5,123 bases of DNA from Acidobacteriota bacterium (GTDB taxonomy: Bacteria > Acidobacteriota > Polarisedimenticolia > Gp22-AA2), in the NCBI GenBank assembly GCA_027297005.1, contig JAPUIN010000419.1, forward strand, positions 1-5,123. The letters run 5' to 3'. Every line of letters starts with the position of its first letter. Position 1 is the stretch's first letter. Below, in pieces: positions 1 to 5,123 of this stretch. The position numbers were made by a program, and so were the translations under genes. Under the pieces are notes generated by a model that saw only the letters and a program-made list of their open reading frames with translations, made no database searches and had not been told where the DNA came from.

Positions 1-1739
1 GCCTGCTCCAGATCCCCCGTATTGATCAGACCGTGTGCCAGAGTGTGATACGGCTCATCCCGGAAGGGGTAATTGCACTGCAGGACCTGCATCCGCTCCT
101 CCTCCCTGTCGAGCATCCAGGACGCTCTCGCGCTTTGAATAGATATGAGCAGCGCGCGGTAATTTGAGGCGTCTTCCTTCAGGATCTCCTCCATCAGAGG
201 CCAGGCCTGTCCTCTCAGCCCCTGATCGTACAGGGTCGTAGCCCGGAACAGGGGGCCGTTCAGGGAAACGAAATCCCGCGGATCGGGGAAGTCAATCTTC
301 TCCAGACAAATCGGGCTGTTGCCCCAGGGGAGGCTCAGCCCCTCCACCGCCGCCTGCAGCGCCCGCCGGTCCGGGCGTTCCTCCTCGGCGGGTCCGAGCC
401 GCTCCCGCCCCCACCGGGCCAGACCATCAGCCCACCCCGGCGGCTCTGCAAGAGCCTTGATACCCGCCGCATCCGCCTCCAGATCGAACGCCTCGAGCCG
501 CGGTCCTACGACCACCTTCCGCTCCCCTTCCACCACCGCGAAGAGAGGGCTCCAGCCATAGGCGGCGTGCGGCTGCATCGCCTCGATGAAGTACCGGCGC
601 GACTCGCCCCCGGGGACCGGGTCGTCAGCATTCCGGTCATCCCCGTGCGGTTCCCGATCACTCTCAATCAGATCGTGCAGAGAGTGCCCGTCCAACTCCC
701 CCGGCAGCCTTTCCCCCGCAAGATGGAGGAGTGTCGGGGCCAGGTCGATCAATCCGACCACCCGGTCGATGATCCGTCCCGGGACCGGCTCTCCCGATTC
801 TTCGCTCGCCGCCACGAGGCGGTCGGCCTGTTCTTCCTTCGCTTCACCGTCGACGGGAGTCACGGACTCCGGCGTGACCGGAGGGGCGATCAAGAACGGC
901 ACGCGAATCGTCGTCTCGTGCAGATAGATCCCGTGCCCGATCTCACCCTGATCCTCCAGTCCCTCACCATGGGTTCCGACCAGCGCGATGTAGGTCTGCC
1001 CGAGAAGTCCCCGCGCATCCAGCGCTTCATGAAGGGCCCCAATCTGGGTGTCGACGTGGGCGACCTCGGCGGCGTAGGGGTCGTCGCTCCCCTCGCTCTC
1101 GATCGGCGCGACGTGATCGTAGTGGGGATCATGAAAGTCGAGCCACAGGAAGAATGGTCGATCCTCCTCTTTCGCGTCGAGGAACTCCAACGCGATCTGA
1201 AGCCCCTCCTCCGCCGGGCGCTCCACCGCTTTCACCGGTCCGACGTGCGATGGCGCTCTGAACGTGTCGTCGTATAGATCGAACCCGCGATCAAGCCCTC
1301 TATCGGAGTCGAGGAGCGTTGTGGCGATGACGGCGCCAGTCCGGTATCCGGCCTCCTTCAGCACGCTTGCCACGGTCGGAACGCCCTCCCGGATTCTCCC
1401 GCCGATATCGTCATGAAGACCGTGGCCGCGAGGATTAAGGCCGGTCATGAGACTGGCCACGGCCGGGACGGTCGAGGGAGACGCCGTATAAGCGCGCTCG
1501 AATCGCGTGCCTCGCTCGGCCAGCAGATCGATCGAAGGGGTCAGACTCGATTCGTCGCCGGTGTAGCAGCCGACCCGATCGACCCTCAGGCTCTCGACCG
1601 TTATTAATATGATATTGGGACCGGTGGTGCGGCGCGGGGCGCTTCCGGGTAGCGAGCAACCTATCACCCCCATCCCCCAGAAAAGAGAGGTCGCGACCGC
1701 CAGGAGCTCGCGAACGGGGATCCGGACAACCCGCGTCAC
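1..1739 (-). CDS. Lipoprotein of the sulfatase / alkaline phosphatase superfamily with C-terminal TPR-like helices, altered active site (3' end beyond window)
   Basis: The frame stays open for 579 codons to the left edge. It starts at GTG in a GTGA overlap with the hydrolase stop. Residues 1-28 form a lipoprotein signal: basic TRVVRIPVR, a hydrophobic stretch, then lipobox VIGC with Cys28 as the lipidated residue. The sulfatase-like domain follows: NIILITVESLRVDRVGCY (42-59), SPSTVPAVASLMTGLNPRGH (87-106), FFLWLDFHDPHYD (196-208), EVAHVDTQIGALHEAL (225-240), VGTHGEGLEDQGEIGHG (254-270), RVPFLIAPP (279-287), IDLAPTLLHLAGE (331-343) and YGWSPLFAV (394-402). Related proteins usually have TVDSLRAD, a Cys, Ser or Thr nucleophile, and SDHGESLGEHGE. 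Here the metal Asp is E49, the nucleophile site is T90, and the Asp of DHGE is T256. H257 and H269 remain. An acidic insertion of about 30 residues (288-320) precedes the last core strands. From about 485 the sequence becomes paired helices resembling TPR. The substrate is unknown; formylglycine sulfatase activity is unlikely because no CxPxR motif is present. Confidence 0.85.
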   Translation of the reverse strand, partial: MTRVVRIPVRELLAVATSLFWGMGVIGCSLPGSAPRRTTGPNIILITVESLRVDRVGCYTGDESSLTPSIDLLAERGTRFERAYTASPSTVPAVASLMTGLNPRGHGLHDDIGGRIREGVPTVASVLKEAGYRTGAVIATTLLDSDRGLDRGFDLYDDTFRAPSHVGPVKAVERPAEEGLQIALEFLDAKEEDRPFFLWLDFHDPHYDHVAPIESEGSDDPYAAEVAHVDTQIGALHEALDARGLLGQTYIALVGTHGEGLEDQGEIGHGIYLHETTIRVPFLIAPPVTPESVTPVDGEAKEEQADRLVAASEESGEPVPGRIIDRVVGLIDLAPTLLHLAGERLPGELDGHSLHDLIESDREPHGDDRNADDPVPGGESRRYFIEAMQPHAAYGWSPLFAVVEGERKVVVGPRLEAFDLEADAAGIKALAEPPGWADGLARWGRERLGPAEEERPDRRALQAAVEGLSLPWGNSPICLEKIDFPDPRDFVSLNGPLFRATTLYDQGLRGQAWPLMEEILKEDASNYRALLISIQSARASWMLDREEERMQVLQCNYPFRDEPYHTLAHGLINTGDLEQ

Positions 1740-2707
1740 GGATCCACCACCCTGAGGGCATTCCCGCTGCCCCGACCCTGGGCGCCGCCGCCCCGGAGGT
1801 TGCGGCTGAAAAACGACACAATCATTTCGTCGTAGGCCTTTCTCTCTTCCCCGTAAAGACCGGTCACGCCCGATCCCTCCATCTCGATAAAGCTGCTGTC
1901 GCCGGACGGATCGTCCGGCAGGGCCTCATACAATTTCTGCTGCTCACGGAAACGCCCCGGGGTCCGGGCCGCGGCAATGAACAATATGTTGCGGTCCGCG
2001 AGCACTCCGATCGATTCGCTGATCACGGATCCCTTCATCCTGAACGACAGATAGGGATTGTAGAACAGACCGACGACCGGAACCACCCGCTGGAGGAGGG
2101 GCGGCAGGCGATCACCGATCAGTCTGTCCAGCTGCGTCGCCACGTCGGGGTAGATCGAATCAAGCGCCAGGACCCTGATTTCCTCGCGCTCGAGCGCGGC
2201 GAGCGCGGCGGCGTAGGCGCCCTGACCAATCCCCAGGATGCCGACTCGACCGGTGTCGATATCGTCGCGCTGTTTCAGGTGTTCGATTGCGCCAATGATG
2301 TCGAGCCGTTCGAGGATGCCGAGCGTCGCCCCTCCTCCACCGCTCATTCCGTGCCCGCGAAAGTCGAACATCAGAATCGGATATCCGCTGCGACTCAGCG
2401 GAACCATGGTCGCCAGCAGGTCCAGACGCGAGCTGCCGAGATCGTGGCACAACAGAATCGCCGGCCACCCGGGCCGTCCCCTGACGAACCATCCCGAAAG
2501 CGGAATTCCGTCCGCCGCCTCGAACTCGATCTCCTCGACTCGCACGCTGAGATCCGCGGGATCCAGACTGGTCGTCGATCGCGACGGATGCGTGACGTCG
2601 TGGATGAGCAGGATCGATAAACCGGAGACGCCTGCGATCAGGATGAGCAGGGTCAGGAGGAGGATCCCGGTACCCGAGGACCAGAATGAGCGAACGCCCT
2701 GCACCAT
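1736..2707 (-). CDS. Membrane-anchored alpha/beta-hydrolase-fold protein with catalytic triad apparently lost
   Basis: This 323-residue protein has an N-terminal membrane anchor (about 14-35, Leu/Ile-rich) after a short basic start. An alpha/beta-hydrolase core follows, probably on the periplasmic side. Fold landmarks: EFEAADGIPLSGWFVRG (61-77), the oxyanion-loop strand AILLCHDLGSSR (83-94; HG is more usual than HD), MFDFRGHGMSGG (113-124), the nucleophile-elbow strand RVGILGIGQGAYAA (154-167), RVLALDSIY (178-186), and a C-terminal AYDEMIVSFF helix (291-300). The elbow reads G-I-G-Q-G where GxSxG is expected, so Gly161 (GGT) sits at the Ser position. The strand carrying the acid (ILFIAAARTPGR, 241-252) has Thr249 near the Asp position, and EGSGVTGLY (277-285) has Val281 where the His is expected. 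The core resembles prolyl-peptidase or dienelactone-hydrolase-type members, but no substrate can be named. A Gly-rich tail (305-315) ends the protein. It starts 27 nt after uvrC and overlaps the next gene by 4 nt. Confidence 0.85.
   Translation of the reverse strand: MVQGVRSFWSSGTGILLLTLLILIAGVSGLSILLIHDVTHPSRSTTSLDPADLSVRVEEIEFEAADGIPLSGWFVRGRPGWPAILLCHDLGSSRLDLLATMVPLSRSGYPILMFDFRGHGMSGGGGATLGILERLDIIGAIEHLKQRDDIDTGRVGILGIGQGAYAAALAALEREEIRVLALDSIYPDVATQLDRLIGDRLPPLLQRVVPVVGLFYNPYLSFRMKGSVISESIGVLADRNILFIAAARTPGRFREQQKLYEALPDDPSGDSSFIEMEGSGVTGLYGEERKAYDEMIVSFFSRNLRGGGAQGRGSGNALRVVDP
1744..1753 (-). promoter_or_regulatory. Candidate ribosome-binding site for the sulfatase-like gene
   Basis: The minus strand reads AGGGTGGTGG, ending 4 nt before the GTG at 1739. 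GGTGG differs from GGAGG at one base. It lies inside the 3' end of the hydrolase gene and, with the GTGA overlap, supports GTG at 1739 as the start. The spacing is slightly short, so coupling to upstream translation may matter as much as this site. Confidence 0.4.
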
Positions 2708-2716
2708 AGCGGCGCG

Positions 2717-2725
2717 ACTATAGCA
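2717..2725 (-). promoter_or_regulatory. Candidate extended -10 promoter for the hydrolase/sulfatase-like pair
   Basis: The minus strand reads TGCTATAGT in the 27-nt gap after uvrC. TATAGT differs from the TATAAT consensus at one position, and TG stands one base upstream, as in an extended -10 element. No convincing -35 lies about 17 nt upstream. Only 9 nt separate the hexamer from the hydrolase ATG, so transcription from it would start about 3-4 nt before the start codon. That agrees with the absence of a Shine-Dalgarno there. The element could be chance, but an AT-rich hexamer stands out in this GC-rich sequence. Confidence 0.4.
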
Positions 2726-2734
2726 CAGGCCCGA

Positions 2735-4552
2735 TCAGGCCGCCGTCCCCTGCAGGCTGGCGCGGATCCTCTCGGCCAGTCGTGGGCCGACCGCCTCCGC
2801 CAACGACGGCAGCGAGGCATCGCGCACCCCCTTCAGCGACCCGAAACGTTTCAGGAGAAGCTTCGCGCGGCGCGGACCGACCCCATCGATCCCCGTCAGT
2901 GCCGTCGCAATCGTCCGCCGCGATCGAACCTTGCGATGGTAGGTGACGGCGAACCGGTGCGCCTCGTCACGTATTCTCTGGACCAGATGGAGCACGGGGG
3001 AATCGTGAGGGATCCGGATCGATTCCTTCCGGCCGTCCAGGAAGATCTCCTCCTCCCGTTTCGCCAGGCTGGCGACCTGCAGGTGCCCCAGTCCGAGGCG
3101 TTCGAGGACCGCCGTCGCGGAGGAGAGCTGCCCCTATCCTCCGTCGATCAACACCAGATCCGGGAGTGTCTTCCCCTCCTTGAGCAGCCGGACGTCGCGT
3201 CGTCCGACCACCTCGGCCATCGAGGCAAAATCATCACCATCCTCGACCGTTTTCACACGAAAGCGGCGGAAGTCGCCGCGCTTCGGGCGACCCGCCTCCC
3301 AGACGACCAGGGATGCCACCGGGTCCGATCCCTGGATGTGCGAGATGTCGAAGCACTCGATACGGTGGGGAGGCTCGTCGAGGGCGAGGATCTCCTGAAG
3401 TCCCTCGAGGATCTCGATGCCATGCGTGTGGGGAGCACGGAACATCGCATCGAAGGTCAGACGCGCATTGCGCACCACGGTATCCAGGAACTGGCACCGC
3501 GCACCGCGCCGCGGAACACGGATCGCGACCCGCGAGCCCTTCTTCGCGGACATCCACTCTTCGAGGACCCGTCGGGAAGCAGGTTCGATCGACACGAAGA
3601 TCGTGGCCGGAACATGATCGACACTCTCGTAGTAGCGTCCCAGACAGGCCGCGAGGAATTCCGGATCCTCCTCCCGGATCCCCTCCAACGACAGTTCGCG
3701 GCGCGACTGCACCTGTCCTTCACGCATCTGGAAGATCTGCACCGAGGCGATCGCTCCTTCGCGTACGTACCCCACGTAGTCCTGTTCTTCGAGCCCCACC
3801 GAGGCGACCGTCTGTCGGTCGGACATTCGTTGCACGGTGCGGATCAGATCGCGGTAATTCGCGGCCGCTTCATAGTGCTCCCGCTTCGATGCCTCCAGCA
3901 TCTTCCCCTTGAGGCGCAAGAGGAGATCGCGCCCCCGTCCCTCGAGAAAAAGCCGGGCGTCCTGCACCGCCTGAGCATAGTCGTCCTGCTGGACCAAGCC
4001 GGCGCAAGGGCCGAGACATTGATTCAACTGGTACAGCAGGCAGGGACGCGGACGGCTCCCATCGAGGTGCTCGTAGCAGGTGGCCACCTTGAAGTGGCGC
4101 GCCACCATCTGAATCGTCCGACGCGCGGCGCTGGCCGGCAGATAGGGGCCAAAATAGGCATTGCCGTCGAGCCGCGCGCGACGCACGAGAACGACCCGCG
4201 GATATGGTTCGGTGGTCGTCATCTTCAGATAGGGAAAATTCTTGTCATCACGCAGCCGGATGTTGTAATGGGGCTTTTCCTTCTTGATCAGATTGTTCTC
4301 GAGGATCAGCGCTTCCACCTCGGTGCGCGTTACGATGTACTCGAGGCCGTGGATATCCGCCAGGAGCGCATCGGTCTTCGGCTCCCCTCCCGCTGTGCCC
4401 TGGAAGTACGAACGCACACGGCTCCTGAGCGATTTTGCCTTTCCCACGTAAATGACCCTGCCCGACTGATCGCGATACAGGTAAACGCCGGGGGAGGCGG
4501 GAAGATCATCGAGCATCAGGCGGGCCGGGTTCATTCCGGTTGTCATCGTCAT
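2735..4552 (-). CDS. uvrC: UvrABC excinuclease subunit C, interrupted by an in-frame TAG at codon 473
   Basis: UvrC makes the 3' and 5' incisions around damage held by UvrB. The frame spans 605 codons plus TGA, a normal family length. Domains in order: GIY-YIG nuclease (PGVYLYRD at 21-28, YVGKAKSLRSRVRSYF at 35-50, the TEVEALILENN catalytic-Glu segment at 77-87); a four-Cys cluster (C159, C171, C179, C183) like the one reported to bind Fe-S; UVR helices (about 217-243); an RNase H-like 5' nuclease with FDISH (D402), DDFASM (440-445), LVLIDGG (D470) and RDEAHRFA (H532); and C-terminal HhH (about 551-605, IDGVGPRRAKLL). Codon 473 is TAG where the family has Lys of GGKGQL. The same frame then continues GQLSSATAVLERLGLGHLQV to the end. 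Termination there would leave the 3' nuclease but remove H532 and the HhH, so 5' incision should fail. The ATG at 4552 has no clear Shine-Dalgarno and lies 6 nt after uvrB TGA; ATGs at 4546 and 4534 are alternatives. Confidence 0.95.
3134..3136 (-). other. In-frame amber codon replacing the conserved Lys of UvrC IDGGKGQ
   Basis: On the minus strand the codons read GAC GGA GGA TAG GGG CAG CTC, that is D-G-G-stop-G-Q-L. The family motif is DGGKGQL, so AAG to TAG is a single A-to-T change (the + strand base at 3136 is a where t would give Lys). The frame matches exactly on both sides: (4552-3136) and (3136-2995) are both multiples of three. This makes it a substitution, not a frameshift. It could be a nonsense mutation, a sequencing or assembly error, or a recoded or suppressed codon. 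Confidence 0.95.
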
Positions 4553-4558
4553 ACCGAT

Positions 4559-5123
4559 TCAGTTGCTCGCGAGGACGAGCACTTTGCGAAGATACTGGAT
4601 CCGGTCGCGCAGCGCCGCCGCCTCCTCGAAACGAAGCGCCTCGGCTACTCTGTGCATCTCGGCCTGCAGGCCCGCGATGTCGGCCTCGATCTCTGCCGGG
4701 CTCTTGCCTGCCTCTTCCCCTTCTGAGACCTGCAACGACACCTTGAGATAGTCAGCCTCGTACACGCTTCCGAGCACTTCATCGATCACCTTCGTAATCG
4801 TTTCGGGCGTGATCCCATGGCGCCGGTTATATTCTCCCTGCAGCGACCTGCGGCGGTTCGTCTCATCGATGGCGGTCCGCATCGAATTGGTGATCCGATC
4901 AGCGTACATAAGCACCCGGCCACGGACATTGCGCGCGGTGCGGCCGCAGGTCTGGATGAGTGAGCCGGCGCTGCGCAGGAAGCCCTCCTTGTCGGCGTCC
5001 AGGATGGCGACCAGCGACACCTCGGGAAGATCGAGCCCCTCGCGCAGAAGATTGACCCCCACCCGAACGTCGAAATCCCCCTTCCTGAGACCTCGCAGGA
5101 TCTGCACCCGCTGCAGCGTGTCG
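4559..5123 (-). CDS. uvrB: UvrABC excinuclease subunit B, C-terminal part (5' end beyond window)
   Basis: UvrB is the damage-verifying helicase-like subunit of nucleotide excision repair. It is loaded by UvrA and then recruits UvrC for the dual incision. The visible part is about 188 residues, roughly the last quarter to third of a typical UvrB of about 670. In order I see the end of helicase domain 2 with motif V ([20 protein letters not shown], then LDADKEGF), motif VI (QTCGRTARN, where QTIGRAARN is more usual; both arginines are kept), a YADRIT/SM segment, the YNRRHGITP linker, and a C-terminal UVR helix pair ([15 protein letters not shown]) that contacts UvrC. The frame is open to the window edge, beginning with DTLQRVQ, so the start lies outside. 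It ends in TGA at 4561-4559, 6 nt before uvrC, which suggests co-transcription and coupled translation. Family assignment is certain. Confidence 0.97.
   Translation of the reverse strand, partial: DTLQRVQILRGLRKGDFDVRVGVNLLREGLDLPEVSLVAILDADKEGFLRSAGSLIQTCGRTARNVRGRVLMYADRITNSMRTAIDETNRRRSLQGEYNRRHGITPETITKVIDEVLGSVYEADYLKVSLQVSEGEEAGKSPAEIEADIAGLQAEMHRVAEALRFEEAAALRDRIQYLRKVLVLASN

Noticed and set aside
567..1277. Plus-strand open frame of 236 codons
   Set aside because: It is antisense to the sulfatase-like domain. The minus-strand frame carries all the family motifs without a stop for 579 codons, while this one is rich in Arg/Pro with no motif.
2238..2723. Plus-strand open frame of 161 codons opposite the hydrolase gene
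   Set aside because: It is Arg/Ser/Pro-rich with no domain, and is fully covered by the well-supported hydrolase frame on the other strand.
2727..2740. Small inverted repeat GGCC-TGATCG-GGCC at the end of uvrC as a terminator
   Set aside because: The stem is only 4 bp with no T-run after it, too weak to call.
2735..2995. Separate small HhH-domain gene starting at GTG 2995
   Set aside because: It is in the same frame as uvrC, its GTG is the Val of PVLHLVQ within the UvrC nuclease domain, and no ribosome-binding site precedes it. It is the tail of uvrC beyond the amber codon.
3134..4552. A naturally short UvrC or Cho-like nuclease ending at codon 472
   Set aside because: Cho-like proteins have a GIY-YIG domain without the RNase H-like half. 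Here most of that half is present before the TAG and the rest continues in frame after it, so this is full-length UvrC with a stop.
2936..4726. Long plus-strand open frame (596 codons) lying opposite uvrC and the end of uvrB
   Set aside because: It is antisense to unmistakable UvrC and UvrB sequence, and its translation shows no recognisable domain. Long antisense frames are expected in GC-rich coding DNA.

Overview
The window is one tightly packed run of four genes, all read on the minus strand. In transcription order they are the 3' part of uvrB, then uvrC, a membrane-anchored alpha/beta-hydrolase-fold protein, and a lipoprotein of the sulfatase (alkaline phosphatase) superfamily that runs off the left edge. 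The intergenic gaps are 6 nt and 27 nt, followed by a 4-nt overlap, so essentially every base is coding. I see no RNA genes, mobile elements, repeats or CRISPR.

The organism is a GC-rich bacterium, probably Gram-negative because of the lipobox lipoprotein and membrane-anchored envelope proteins. A sulfatase-fold domain followed by TPR-like helices is an arrangement I associate with Acidobacteriota and related uncultured high-GC lineages. That is only a weak taxonomic hint.

Right half (2735-5123): nucleotide excision repair. UvrB (helicase motifs V and VI plus the C-terminal UVR helix pair) is followed by UvrC. UvrC has its GIY-YIG nuclease, four-Cys cluster, UVR, RNase H-like nuclease and HhH parts all in one reading frame. 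However, that frame contains an in-frame TAG at codon 473, exactly where the conserved Lys of the IDGGKGQ motif should be. Downstream the frame continues with full conservation to a normal TGA.

Left half (1-2707): two envelope proteins coupled by a GTGA overlap. Both keep the architecture of a hydrolase family but have changes at the expected catalytic or metal-binding positions. In the alpha/beta hydrolase, all three triad positions appear replaced (Gly, Thr, Val). In the sulfatase-like protein, the formylglycine Cys position is Thr, the N-terminal metal Asp is Glu, and the Asp of the DHGE metal motif is Thr. Both reading frames are long and undamaged, so this looks like a pair of pseudoenzymes or strongly repurposed proteins rather than decaying genes. 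An extended -10 element (TGCTATAGT) lies just upstream of the hydrolase and may give this pair its own near-leaderless promoter, separate from the repair genes.
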